Shown one piece after another: positions 51,700 through 61,300 of a DNA stretch of 64,000 nucleotides (its first letter is position 1; each line of letters begins with the position of its first letter). The notes below the pieces were generated by a model that was not told the DNA's origin, ran no database searches, and saw nothing but the letters and a program-made list of their open reading frames with translations. The stretch is from Runella aurantiaca. Lineage in GTDB: Bacteria > Bacteroidota > Bacteroidia > Cytophagales > Spirosomataceae. The DNA is taken from contig NZ_QPIW01000020.1 of assembly GCF_003339505.1 (NCBI RefSeq), forward strand, positions 58,316 to 122,315. Direction: 5' to 3'. A program made the translations under genes and the position numbers.

Positions 51700-53517
51700 T
51701 TACTCAGCCGACGCTTCTTTTGCTACTTTTTTGGTAGCGGCCGCCTTTTTCTTTTTCTCACCTTCTTCCATTTGTTCTTTCAAAGCAGAAAGTGCTTCCA
51801 AATCACCTAGAGTCGCTTTTTCAGCATCTTTTGGTTTTTCGGCTTTAGGAGCTTTTGGTTTTTCTTCTACCTTAGGCTCTTCTTTTTCCTGCCAAGTTTT
51901 TGTATGTGAAAGCACAATACGTTTTTCGTCTTTCAAGAATTCAGCTACTTTGAAATCAAGAGATTCCCCGATTTCTCCGACGGTTCCGTCTTCTTTCGCC
52001 AAGTTTTTAAGGATACATACTCCTTCGATACCGTAAGGCAATTCGAGGGTTGCAACTTTATCTCCTTTGGCAACGATTGTACACTTATGTACTGAACCTA
52101 CCGCAAATACCGATTCAAAAGTATCCCAAGGATTTTCTTCAAGGTGCTTGTGGCTCAAAGATAAACGGCGGTTGTCAGCATCCAATTCAAGAACCATTAC
52201 TTCAAGTTCTTCACCTACTTTGATAAAGTCACTTGGGTGTTTGATTTTCTTGGTCCAAGAAAGGTCAGATACGTGAACCAGACCATCGATACCTTCTTCG
52301 AGTTCGAGGAAGAGACCGAAGTTAGTTAAGTTACGAACAACGCCTTTATGAACGGTACCTACTGCATATTTCTCAATGATTTCTTGACGAGTCCAAGGAT
52401 CAGCGGTGAGTTGCTTCAAGCCAAGCGACATTTTGCGTTCGTTACGGTCAAGGGTCAATACCACGGCTTCTACTTCGTCACCAATCTTCAAGAAGTCTTG
52501 CGGGTTGCGCAAGTGCTGAGACCATGACATTTCTGAAACGTGAATCAAACCTTCAACACCTGGCATGATTTCAAGGAATGCACCGTAATCTGCTACGTTT
52601 ACAACTTTACCTTTCACGCGTGAACCGATTTCAATTTCTTGAGAAAGAGCTTCCCAAGGATGAGCCTGCAATTGCTTCATGCCCAATGAAATACGCTTCT
52701 TATCTTCATCGAAGTCAAGAACTACAACGTTGATTTTTTGGTCAAGGTGCAACAAATCTGAAGGATCGTTGATACGTCCCCATGAAATGTCGGTAATGTG
52801 CAACAAACCATCTACGCCACCAAGGTCGATAAATACCCCAAACTTGGTCATGTTCTTGATTACTCCTTCGAGTACCTGGCCACGCTCCAAGTTGGTAAGA
52901 ATCTGCTGACGTTGTGCTTCGAGGTCTTTCTCGATCAATACTTTGTGTGAAACAACCACGTTGTTATTGGCGTGATTGATTTTCACTACTTTCACTTCCA
53001 TTTTCTTGCCGACGAAGATGTCGAAGTCACGAATTGGCTTAACGTCAATTTGTGAACCTGGCAAGAACGCTTCGATGCTATAAATATCAACAATAAGACC
53101 ACCTTTGGTACGACGTTTTACGAAACCGTCAATCACCAAGTCATGATCAAATGATTTTTGAATATTATCCCAAGCAGTGATAACTCTCGCTTTTTTGCGA
53201 GAAAGCACTAACTGTCCGTTAGGGTCTTCCTGATTTTCAATGTATACTTCAATTTCGTCGCCGATTTTCAGGTCCGTCAAATCACGGAATTCTGAACGCG
53301 GTACGATACCGTCTGATTTTGAACCAATGTTCAAAATCACTTCGCGGTCATTCATACCGACCACGATTCCTTTTACTACCTCTTTTTCGGCAACGGGAGA
53401 GATTGTACCGTTGATAAGTTGCTCCAACTGGGCTTTTTCAGAAGCGGAATATCCACTACCAAAGCCTCTGTTGTCGGCTCTGTCCCAGTCAAAATCAGTT
53501 AATTGAGCTTTACTCAT
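51700..53517 (-). CDS. rpsA: 30S ribosomal protein S1
   Basis: 605 residues with six S1 RNA-binding domains: about 46-110 (VVKGIVVGMNDREVILNIGS), 125-190, 212-275 (LEGVIKNMTKFGVFIDLGG), 297-360, 382-445 (HKGVVRNLTNFGLFLELEEG) and 465-530. The C-terminal 70 residues are Lys/Glu-rich (EKPKAPKAEKPKDAEKATLG). S1 unwinds and docks mRNA on the 30S subunit, which matters in Bacteroidota because most genes lack a Shine-Dalgarno sequence. A strong promoter (53611-53641) and a leader hairpin (53548-53571) precede it. Confidence 0.96.
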   Translation of the reverse strand: MSKAQLTDFDWDRADNRGFGSGYSASEKAQLEQLINGTISPVAEKEVVKGIVVGMNDREVILNIGSKSDGIVPRSEFRDLTDLKIGDEIEVYIENQEDPNGQLVLSRKKARVITAWDNIQKSFDHDLVIDGFVKRRTKGGLIVDIYSIEAFLPGSQIDVKPIRDFDIFVGKKMEVKVVKINHANNNVVVSHKVLIEKDLEAQRQQILTNLERGQVLEGVIKNMTKFGVFIDLGGVDGLLHITDISWGRINDPSDLLHLDQKINVVVLDFDEDKKRISLGMKQLQAHPWEALSQEIEIGSRVKGKVVNVADYGAFLEIMPGVEGLIHVSEMSWSQHLRNPQDFLKIGDEVEAVVLTLDRNERKMSLGLKQLTADPWTRQEIIEKYAVGTVHKGVVRNLTNFGLFLELEEGIDGLVHVSDLSWTKKIKHPSDFIKVGEELEVMVLELDADNRRLSLSHKHLEENPWDTFESVFAVGSVHKCTIVAKGDKVATLELPYGIEGVCILKNLAKEDGTVGEIGESLDFKVAEFLKDEKRIVLSHTKTWQEKEEPKVEEKPKAPKAEKPKDAEKATLGDLEALSALKEQMEEGEKKKKAAATKKVAKEASAE

Positions 53518-53547
53518 AATGTAGTTTTGAAATTGCCCTCTCGTACA

Positions 53548-53571
53548 TCAGCCAATGGGCAAAATGGCTGA
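53548..53571 (-). promoter_or_regulatory. Hairpin in the rpsA 5' leader
   Basis: TCAGCCA (53548-53554) and TGGCTGA (53565-53571) are perfect inverted copies with a 10-nt loop, 31 nt upstream of the rpsA ATG and downstream of the predicted start of transcription. No T run follows, so it is more likely a translational control element than a terminator. Confidence 0.45.
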
Positions 53572-53610
53572 AATTTGGTGAAACAAACGATTGCCTTTGC
53601 AAACGGAGTG

Positions 53611-53641
53611 CAAAAGTAGAAAATCCCACCGGAAAAAGCAA
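53611..53641 (-). promoter_or_regulatory. Promoter of rpsA
   Basis: On the minus strand TTG (53639-53641), 20-nt spacer, TACTTTTG (53611-53618), the same -7 sequence as for rimP and actA. Leader length would be about 85 nt. Confidence 0.65.
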
Positions 53642-53647
53642 TTTTTT

Positions 53648-54160
53648 TTACGAGACCTTTTCTCTTTTTGACAGAAAAGGCATCCACGAATCATCGGTAG
53701 CGCCAGAATAATCCCGTAAAAACATAATGAAGGAAGGTTTGAAGGGGCGATGACGCATTGGCATCGACGCTTCTTCTGGGGTATAATCGCCTTTGCGTGC
53801 ATTGCAACGCTTGCAGGCCGTCACCAAATTGTCCCAACTGGTACGCCCACCGCGCGATTTTGGCAAAACATGGTCCAAAGTCAATTCGCCATGCAAACCG
53901 CAATAAACACACTGATGACCATCACGTTTGAAGATATTTTGCCGCGTCATCATTACGCCTTTGTAAGGCAAGTGGATATAGCGATGGAGGCGAATGACCG
54001 TCGGCATTGGAAATTCCGTACTGACGGTGCGCAAAAAATAGTTTGAAGATTCCGCTACTAATTCAGCCTTGTTGAGATATACAAGCAAGAAGGCTTTCGG
54101 AACGGAGCAAATGCTCAACGCGGAGTAATCTTGGTTAAGGATTAAGACTTTCCTACCCAT
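53648..54160 (-). CDS. HNH endonuclease family protein
   Basis: 170 residues. The HNH core is LTLDHVLPKSRGGRTSWDNL followed by VTACKRCNARKGD (about residues 92-125), preceded by CVYCG, so two CxxC pairs bind a structural zinc. The N-terminus (KVLILNQDYSALSICSVPKA) is shared by a widespread bacterial HNH family usually found as stand-alone genes. No phage or restriction genes are adjacent, and I cannot assign a substrate. It lies upstream of rpsA on the same strand but rpsA has its own promoter inside the spacer. Confidence 0.88.
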   Translation of the reverse strand: MGRKVLILNQDYSALSICSVPKAFLLVYLNKAELVAESSNYFLRTVSTEFPMPTVIRLHRYIHLPYKGVMMTRQNIFKRDGHQCVYCGLHGELTLDHVLPKSRGGRTSWDNLVTACKRCNARKGDYTPEEASMPMRHRPFKPSFIMFLRDYSGATDDSWMPFLSKREKVS

Positions 54161-54375
54161 ACCGTTACAAAGGGTTTTTTAGGTTTTCGAAAGTTACAAC
54201 ATTTATCGTAATAAACTGTCGGGTTTGCATTTTGTTGTGTTAAAAAATCTTTATTTACCCTTTCTATTACATGTAATCAACTCTTTTTCAAAATATTATC
54301 TCTTCTTTGACTTCCACAGTCCCGATTCATTTTATCCTTTTTTTTAACCGTTTAACATTTTTTTTAGTTAGACTC

Positions 54376-54405
54376 TTGCACACTGAACAGTGTTCATTAT
54401 ATTTG
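54376..54405 (+). promoter_or_regulatory. Promoter of the tetR-efflux region
   Basis: TTG (54376-54378), 19-nt spacer, TATATTTG (54398-54405): an exact match to the Bacteroidota consensus. The spacer contains the palindrome at 54384-54396, so a bound regulator would block polymerase. Confidence 0.75.
54384..54396. promoter_or_regulatory. Palindromic operator in the tetR promoter
   Basis: TGAACAGTGTTCA is a perfect 13-bp palindrome around a central G. It lies between the -33 and -7 boxes, the typical position for TetR self-repression. A near copy occurs at 55905-55917. Confidence 0.7.
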
Positions 54406-54442
54406 CATCGTTTATATTAAGTTAAGTATTTTGTATTGAACT

Positions 54443-55060
54443 ATGGGCATTCAGGAAAGAAAAGAACGGGAAAAAGAAGACATGCGGCGTCTGATTTTGG
54501 AGGCAGCCCGAAAATTATTTTTGGAACAAGGCTACGAAAAGACAAGCATTCGTAACATTGCCGATGCCATTGAGTACAGCCCAGGCACAATTTATCTCTA
54601 CTACAAAGACAAAAATGAGTTGCTGTTTGCCTTGCACGAAGAAGCATTCTTAAAAATGATGCAGCAATTAATCACCGTGACCCATATAAGTGATCCTTTT
54701 GAACGACTGATTGAGATGGGGCACCAATACATCAAATATGCTATCGAAAATCCCGAACTCTACGATTTGATGTTCATTATGCAAGCGCCCATGGAAACAC
54801 TTGCGTGCCGGGACGAAATTTGGGAAGACGGCTTAAAATCGTTTGGCCTCCTAAAATTGGTCATCGAAGATTGCGTAAAGGCGGGTTATTTTAAAGAAAC
54901 AAATATTGAAATAATGGCCATGACTATCTGGGCTTATATGCATGGGCTGGTCACGATTTATCTCAAAAATCGAATGAGTATGTTTAAAGATGACCAGCAA
55001 TTAGAACGTATTCAAGAGTCTTTTCAATTGTTTATCAAAATGATTAAAACGTCTTTGTAA
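54443..55060 (+). CDS. TetR/AcrR family transcriptional regulator
   Basis: 205 residues. The N-terminal helix-turn-helix is clear: LILEAARKLFLEQGYEKTSI followed by RNIADAIEYSPGTIYLYYKD (about residues 11-54). The C-terminal part is the ligand-binding/dimerisation domain. It heads a plus-strand run with two small membrane proteins and an RND efflux system. A perfect palindrome inside its promoter suggests that it represses itself, and the near copy before the tolC-like gene that it also controls efflux. The inducer is unknown. Confidence 0.92.
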   Translation: MGIQERKEREKEDMRRLILEAARKLFLEQGYEKTSIRNIADAIEYSPGTIYLYYKDKNELLFALHEEAFLKMMQQLITVTHISDPFERLIEMGHQYIKYAIENPELYDLMFIMQAPMETLACRDEIWEDGLKSFGLLKLVIEDCVKAGYFKETNIEIMAMTIWAYMHGLVTIYLKNRMSMFKDDQQLERIQESFQLFIKMIKTSL

Positions 55061-55071
55061 CCGATTGCTAA

Positions 55072-55515
55072 ATGTTTAATTCAATGAAACCCATTCTTGC
55101 ACTCATTGATATTTTGATTTTTGCATTCATCGCCTCGGTTCACTTTTATTGGGCGTTTGGCGGGCGTCGCTTGAGTACATTAGCCGTTCCGACCTCAAAC
55201 GGTAGCCAACAAAAACCTTTGTTCACACCAGGACCTTTGTCAACAATGGCCGTCGGAATAGGTCTTCTCTGCTTTGCGTGGATTCTTGCAGTGAAAGCGG
55301 GGTTCATAAATAGCTCATTGCTGTCTGATAGCGTCATTACATATATTTCAATCGGCATAGCAATTATTTTTTTCCTCCGCGCCATTGGAGAATTCAAATA
55401 CGTAGGCTTTTTCAAAAAAATAAAACAGACCGAATTTGGGCAAATGGATACTCGTTACTATTCTCCTTTGTGCCTGCTCATCAGCTTTATCATTCTCGTT
55501 ATCAATTATTATTAA
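55072..55515 (+). CDS. DUF3995 membrane protein
   Basis: 147 residues (possibly starting at 55084, MKPILALIDILIF). Four hydrophobic segments: IDILIFAFIASVHFYWAFGG, STMAVGIGLLCFAWILAVKA, VITYISIGIAIIFFLRAIGE and PLCLLISFIILVINYY. The motif HFYWAFGG near the N-terminus is typical of DUF3995. Function unknown. It starts 11 bp after the tetR stop and is therefore in the same transcript, so it is probably induced together with tetR. Confidence 0.8.
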   Translation: MFNSMKPILALIDILIFAFIASVHFYWAFGGRRLSTLAVPTSNGSQQKPLFTPGPLSTMAVGIGLLCFAWILAVKAGFINSSLLSDSVITYISIGIAIIFFLRAIGEFKYVGFFKKIKQTEFGQMDTRYYSPLCLLISFIILVINYY

Positions 55516-55534
55516 AATCACTCTGTAAACAGCC

Positions 55535-55885
55535 ATGAAAACACTCCTCACTTTTGAAGACATCGGCGAATTTGTACTCGCTGTGTTTTTGTTCAGCCGC
55601 CTAGAATATGCTTGGTGGTGGTTTCCTGCCCTTTTATTACTCCCCGACCTAAGCATGATAGGCTACTTAGTCAATACCCGAATCGGGGCCTATCTCTATA
55701 ACTTCGTGCACCACAAAGCCTTGGGTATCGGCGTTGCTTTGGTTGGATTCTCTTTGACTTCTTCGCCATTGATGTTAATAGGAATTATCTTATTCGCCCA
55801 TTCTGCGATGGACCGTATTTTTGGTTATGGTCTCAAATACACTGACTCTTTCAAGCATACTCATTTAGGATGGATTGGAAAATAA
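55535..55885 (+). CDS. DUF4260 membrane protein
   Basis: 116 residues with three or four hydrophobic segments (EFVLAVFLFSRLEYAWWWFP; ALLLLPDLSMIGYLVNTRIG; ALGIGVALVGFSLTSSPLML). The motifs LPDLSMIGY, YNFVHH and HSAMDRIFGYGLKY fit DUF4260. Function unknown. It lies 19 bp after the DUF3995 gene and 43 bp before the tolC-like gene, inside the tetR-controlled run. Confidence 0.8.
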   Translation: MKTLLTFEDIGEFVLAVFLFSRLEYAWWWFPALLLLPDLSMIGYLVNTRIGAYLYNFVHHKALGIGVALVGFSLTSSPLMLIGIILFAHSAMDRIFGYGLKYTDSFKHTHLGWIGK

Positions 55886-55904
55886 CCTTTTTTTACCCTT
55901 TCAC

Positions 55905-55917
55905 TAAACACTGTTCA
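55905..55917. promoter_or_regulatory. Second palindromic operator, upstream of the tolC-like gene
   Basis: TAAACACTGTTCA differs by one base from the complement of the tetR operator, TGAACACTGTTCA. It ends 11 bp before the ATG at 55929. I do not see a clean promoter here, so it may block a nearby weak promoter or read-through. Confidence 0.6.
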
Positions 55918-55928
55918 TTTTATAAGAT

Positions 55929-57278
55929 ATGATAAGGATATACTTCACTATGTTTCTGCTCCTGATGAGCATTGGCATACAAGCCCAGCATTCGGCTATT
56001 TTGGAGGAATATGTTCAGGAAGGATTAAAAAATAACCTCGCCCTGAAACAGGAGAATCTGGAAATTCAAAAAGTGCTCGAAAATATTCAACAGGCAAAAG
56101 CTTTGTTCTACCCTCGCGTCACTTTTGCGCCTACCTATTCGTTGGCTGCTGGCGGACGTCGATTGCAGTTTCCCGTCGGCGATTTACTCAATCCAGTATA
56201 CAGCACGCTCAATAAGCTAACCCAAACGAGTGTATTTCCACAAATTGAAAACGTTGACGAGTTGTTAGCTCCCAACAACTTTCACGATACCAAAATCACC
56301 GTTCAGTATTCAATTTACAACCCTGAAATTCAGTACAATTACCTGATTCAGAAAACGCTACTGACCGCGCAGGAAGCCAAGAAGAAAGTGTACGAAAATG
56401 AGCTTCGGCACACCATTGAGGGGGCCTATTATCAATACTTACAGGCATCGGAAGCCATTAAAATTTTGGGGAATGCACAAAAAACGCTCAATGAGCTGGT
56501 ACGCCTCAATCAGAAATTGGTCAACAATAACGTACTGACCAAAGACGCCGTCATTGGCGCTGAATACGAAATCAGCAAACTAAACCAACAGCTCGCGGTA
56601 GCAACCAAAAACCGTGAAACGGCAAAGGCCTACTTTAACTTTCTGTTAAACAGAGAATTGAGCGCAGAGGTTGTGGTTGACTCAACGAATCTTATTCCCG
56701 CCGCGGCCTATGAATCTTTAGATAAACTGAGTGAATCTGCCCTGCAAAACCGTCAGGAATTAAATCAACTCGACCAATCCATTTTAGCGTCCAAAACGGC
56801 CATTACTCTTCAGGAAAAGGCCGCCAAACGCCCATCGGTGTTTATAGGTGGCAATACGGGTTTTCAGGGATTTGGCTATACATTCAATCAACAGGCGTAC
56901 GGAGTGGCCCAACTCGGATTGACTTGGGACTTGTTTAAAGGATACGAACGCAAATCCAAAATTCAAGGCGCCAAAATTCAGACCGAATTGCTCAAAACCA
57001 AAAAGCTAGAAGTCGAAAAACAGATTGAACTGCAAGTTACTCAGGCATTTCTTGAACTTCAGGCCACCCGAGAAAATCTAAAACTGGTGCAGGACGGCGT
57101 CAACAAAGCAACGCAATATTTCAGCGTCATTGACAGTCGATACCGAAACAACAATGTGCTTTACATTGAATGGATTAAAGCCCAAAACGAAGTCGTAACG
57201 GCTCAGTTGCAACAGTCGCTCGCGCGTTTTGATGTATTAATCAAAGAATCATTGCTGAATAAAGTGACCGCCCACTAA
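55929..57278 (+). CDS. TolC-family outer membrane efflux protein
   Basis: 449 residues: signal peptide (1-20, ending GIQA), then paired long helical and strand segments of the outer membrane factor family (AILEEYVQEGLKNNLALKQE; LEIQKVLENIQQAKALFYPR; second half TQAFLELQATRENLKLVQDG). It forms the trimeric outer-membrane channel of a tripartite pump. The MFP and RND genes follow at 47 and 15 bp. Expression is probably controlled by the palindrome just upstream of its start. Confidence 0.92.
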   Translation: MIRIYFTMFLLLMSIGIQAQHSAILEEYVQEGLKNNLALKQENLEIQKVLENIQQAKALFYPRVTFAPTYSLAAGGRRLQFPVGDLLNPVYSTLNKLTQTSVFPQIENVDELLAPNNFHDTKITVQYSIYNPEIQYNYLIQKTLLTAQEAKKKVYENELRHTIEGAYYQYLQASEAIKILGNAQKTLNELVRLNQKLVNNNVLTKDAVIGAEYEISKLNQQLAVATKNRETAKAYFNFLLNRELSAEVVVDSTNLIPAAAYESLDKLSESALQNRQELNQLDQSILASKTAITLQEKAAKRPSVFIGGNTGFQGFGYTFNQQAYGVAQLGLTWDLFKGYERKSKIQGAKIQTELLKTKKLEVEKQIELQVTQAFLELQATRENLKLVQDGVNKATQYFSVIDSRYRNNNVLYIEWIKAQNEVVTAQLQQSLARFDVLIKESLLNKVTAH

Positions 57279-57325
57279 TCGCCCCATCTTCTCAACTAAA
57301 AAATGATTTTATAACGCATACAATC

Positions 57326-58369
57326 ATGAAACAATACTCATTCATCATTAGCCTTTTTCTGCTTGCAGCCTGCGGAAAACAGGAAGAAAAAAAAGCCGAC
57401 AACGCCATGAGCGACGAAACGGTCGTTCCTGTCAAACTTGAAAAAGTAGCGCAAACCGTTCGCTCCGAATCCATCAGGGCCTCTGGTTTGGTAGCTTCGT
57501 CGGAAGAAGCCAAACTGTCGTTTAAAATCGGGGGCATTATTCAAAAAATCTTTGTAGAGGAAGGGCAAAAAGTCCGCAAAGGTCAAGTGCTGGCGTCGTT
57601 AAACATGACCGAAATCGACGCGCAGGTGAGTCAGGCTAAATTCGGGGTTGAAAAAGCCGAGCGCGATTTTAAACGCGTTGAAAATATGCTCAAAGACACC
57701 GCCGCTACGCTCGAACAAATGCAAAACGCTACCACAGGCTTTGATGTAGCAAAACAAAGCCTTCAAATTGCGCAGTTCAACCGCTCGTATGCCCAAATCA
57801 CGTCCCCGATTGACGGAGCCGTTATCAAAAAAATGGCCAATGAAGGCGAATTAACTGGACCTGGAACCCCTATTTTTTACATTACCTCCAATCGTCAAAG
57901 CGACTGGGTAGTGCGCGTGGGAGTTTCAGACAAAGACTGGGCACGCTTGAAAATAGGCGACAAAGCAAATGTTTCGTTGGATGCCTATCCATCCGAAACG
58001 TTTACGGGGACCGTTACAAAATTAGCTCCTGCCGCCGACCCCATGAATAAACTTTACGAAATTGAGGTCCGCATTAACCCCAATGGCCAACGATTTGCGT
58101 CCGGGCTTTTTGCCAAAGTAGAGCTTAAACCCGTTCAGAATCGCAATTATATCATGGTACCCATCGAGGCCATTGTTGAAGGCAACGGACAGGACGCTTT
58201 TGTGTATGTATTGGATGAATCACGCAAGAAAGTGAAACGACTGCCCATTCGCATCGGGTTTGTAGATGGCGATAAAGTACTGGTGACCAATGGCTTGGAA
58301 GGCATTACGGAGGTAGTCACCTCAGGAAGTGCTTTTCTGACCGAATCTTCCAACGTAATCATCAAATAG
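57326..58369 (+). CDS. RND efflux periplasmic adaptor (membrane fusion protein), lipoprotein
   Basis: 347 residues with a lipobox (FLLAACGKQ), so anchored as a lipoprotein. Domains in order: first biotinyl-lipoyl half (GGIIQKIFVEEGQKVRKGQV, about residues 70-90), a short helical hairpin, second lipoyl half (YAQITSPIDGAVIKKMANEG), beta-barrel and membrane-proximal domains. The hairpin is short (about 50 residues), as in adaptors without a long coiled coil. It links the TolC-like channel to the RND pump. Confidence 0.92.
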   Translation: MKQYSFIISLFLLAACGKQEEKKADNAMSDETVVPVKLEKVAQTVRSESIRASGLVASSEEAKLSFKIGGIIQKIFVEEGQKVRKGQVLASLNMTEIDAQVSQAKFGVEKAERDFKRVENMLKDTAATLEQMQNATTGFDVAKQSLQIAQFNRSYAQITSPIDGAVIKKMANEGELTGPGTPIFYITSNRQSDWVVRVGVSDKDWARLKIGDKANVSLDAYPSETFTGTVTKLAPAADPMNKLYEIEVRINPNGQRFASGLFAKVELKPVQNRNYIMVPIEAIVEGNGQDAFVYVLDESRKKVKRLPIRIGFVDGDKVLVTNGLEGITEVVTSGSAFLTESSNVIIK

Positions 58370-58384
58370 ACCACACCTACACAG

Positions 58385-61300
58385 ATGAATCTTTCAGAAT
58401 TTTCCGTCAAGAACTGGCAGTTTATGCTGGTGATGTTTGTGGGGGTGGTAGCGCTTGGGCTCAACTCCCTCTTCAATATGCCCCGCGCCGAAGACCCTAC
58501 GTTTGAGGCTCCTACGTTTGTGATTACGGTGATTTATCCCGGTACCGACCCCAAAGACATGGAGGAATTGGTCGTTGACCCCGTCGAAAAACGCCTCAAT
58601 GAACTCAAAGACGTTAAAAATATCCGTACCACCATCGACGACGGGCTCGCCGTATTTATGTTGGAATACGAATACGCCGTCGATAATGATGAAAAAAAGC
58701 AGGAGATTGCCCGCGAAGTAAATTCCATGCGTAGCATTTTACCTACTGATATTTTTGATATTCGTTATTTCCAATTCGACCCCGGCTTGGTCAATATTGT
58801 TCAGGTAGCCTTGGTTTCGGAGGTAGCTTCGTACAAAGAAATGGCCGATTATTCCGAAAAACTACGGAAGACATTGGAGAAAATCAAAGACTTACGGAGC
58901 GTAAAAGATTACGGTTTTCCGAAAGAAAACGTACGCGTTTCGCTCAACGTCGAGAAAATGGCGCAAGAAGGCATCGCCATCAATCGGGTATTGGGAGCAT
59001 TGCAGGCCGAAAACCTCAACATTCCTGCGGGCAGCGTGCAAGAAGGTGCCCGGCGATTCAACGTCAAGACCAGCGGCGATTATGAGTCGTTGGAACAAAT
59101 GCGCAACACGATTGTGTCCACCAACGGTCAGAAGATTATTTACCTGAGAGACATCGCCGACGTTGATTTCAATTATGAAGAAGAAACCAACCTTACCCGC
59201 CTCAACGGGCGGCGGGCGGTTTTGGTAGCGGCGGCCCAAAAAACGGGTAAAAATATCACAGAAACGGGAAAAGTACTTAATGCAAGTTTGACCGAATTTG
59301 AGAAAACAATGCCCAAGCACATCAAAATGGTCAAATATTTTGACCAATCGGTGAGTGTTGACCGTCGTTTGGGCCGCTTTGCCAAAGACTTCGGCATTGC
59401 CATTCTGCTCGTGGCGCTTACGCTCCTCCCCCTTGGGCTGCGAGCGGCGGTGGTCGTCATGATTTCGATTCCGCTTTCCTTGGCCATCGGTCTCACTGCC
59501 GTCGATTATCTAGGCTATAGCATCAATCAATTGAGCGTAGTAGGGTTGATTGTGGCGTTGGGGATATTGGTGGATGACTCCATTGTGGTCGTCGAAAACA
59601 TAGAGCGCTGGATGCGCGATGGTTTTTCAAAACGCGAAGCCGCCGTCAAAGCCACCAAACAAATCACATTGGCCGTAATTGGTTGTACCGTTACGCTAAT
59701 TTTGGCCTTTTTACCGCTGTTGTTTTTACCCGAAGCCTCAGGAGATTTTATCCGAAGTTTGCCCATGGCTGTTGCCATGACGATTTTGGCTTCGATGGTA
59801 GTTTCGCTCACGATTGTTCCCTTTTTGAGTAGTCGTTTGTTGGAAAACAGCCATAACCCCGAAGGAAACATCTTTCTGAGAGCGTTGAAAAAAGTCATTT
59901 CTGGTTCGTACAGTAAGTTGCTAAACTGGGCGTTGCGCCATCCGCTTCCTACGCTTTTGTTTGCGGGATTATTATTCGGGATGTCGTTATACATTCCCAA
60001 AATCATCGGCTTTGGGTTGTTTCCAAAATCGGAGAAACCCATGTTCAGAATTACGTTGGAAACGCCCGAAGGCAGTAGCCTAAACGAAACCAATCGCGTG
60101 GCCCGTACCGTAGAAAATGAATTGAAGCGTATTAACGAAGTGAAATTTTTCTCTACGAGCGTCGGGCGTGGCAACCCACGAATGTACTACAACGTCATTG
60201 AACGCTCAGAATCAAGCAACTACGCGGAGGTATTTGTACAGTTACAGGATGAAATTCATCCACCTGAAAAAGAAAAAATCATTGACCAACTACGTGACCG
60301 CCTACGCTACGTGCCCAATGCCAACGTTGAAGTAGTGGATTTTGAGCAAGGGCCCAACACCGAAGCACCCGTAGCGATTCGGGTCATGGGTGAGGATTTG
60401 GAAAAACTTCGCAGTGTGGCCGCCGACGTAGAGAAAGTCTTAAAAGAAACGCCGGGCACGATTTACGTTAAAAATCCCCTGACCACGCGCCGTACCGACT
60501 TACGGGTAAAAATCAATAAAGAAAAAGCGGGATTGTTGGGAATATCGGTCGCCGACATCAACCGTACCGTTCGTTTGGCGATTGCTGGATTGAATATAGG
60601 AACCTTCAAAGATGAAAGCGGCGATGATTACGGGATTAACGTTACTCTTCCAAAAGGAAAAACAACTACCCCTGCCATCTTGAATAATCTGTACGTGAAT
60701 ACCTTAACTGGGTCGGCAATTCCATTGCGTCAGGTGGCGGATATTCAGTTTGAAACTTCAACCAATCAAATCCGGCACTACGACCGCGACCGTTTTGTCA
60801 CGATTTCGGCCTTTGTAAAAAGCGGTTATTTGGTTGACAATGTGTACAAAGACATCATTACGAAACTGGATAAATACAAATTCCCTAACGATTTTAGCTA
60901 CGTGGCAGCTGGAGAGCTAGAAGCTCGTCAAAAATCGTTCGGTGGCTTAGGAACCATCATTCTTATCACCGCTTTCGGATTTCTGGGGGTTTTAATTTTG
61001 GAATTCGGCAATTTTAAGAGTTCATTGATTGTGCTTTCGGTCATTCCGTTGGGTATCATTGGGGCTTTTACGATGCTGTGGATTGTAGGCTATCCGCTCT
61101 CGTTTGTGGCCGTGATTGGGCTTATTGCCTTGATAGGGATTGAGGTCAAAAACTCGATTTTGCTTGTTGATTTCACTAATCAACTCCGCGAAGAAGGCGT
61201 TCCGTTGATTGAGGCCATTCAAGAAGCGGGCGAGATTCGCTTTGTGCCTATCGTACTTACCTCACTAACGGCCATTGGGGGACTAATTCCTTTGGCCATT

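Noticed and set aside
53750..54046. Plus-strand open frame of 98 codons
   Set aside because: Antisense to the HNH endonuclease gene, whose HNH and CxxC motifs are intact.
59527..60174. 215-codon open frame on the minus strand
   Set aside because: Antisense to the RND permease in a region of clear transmembrane motifs; composition is that of a reverse reading.
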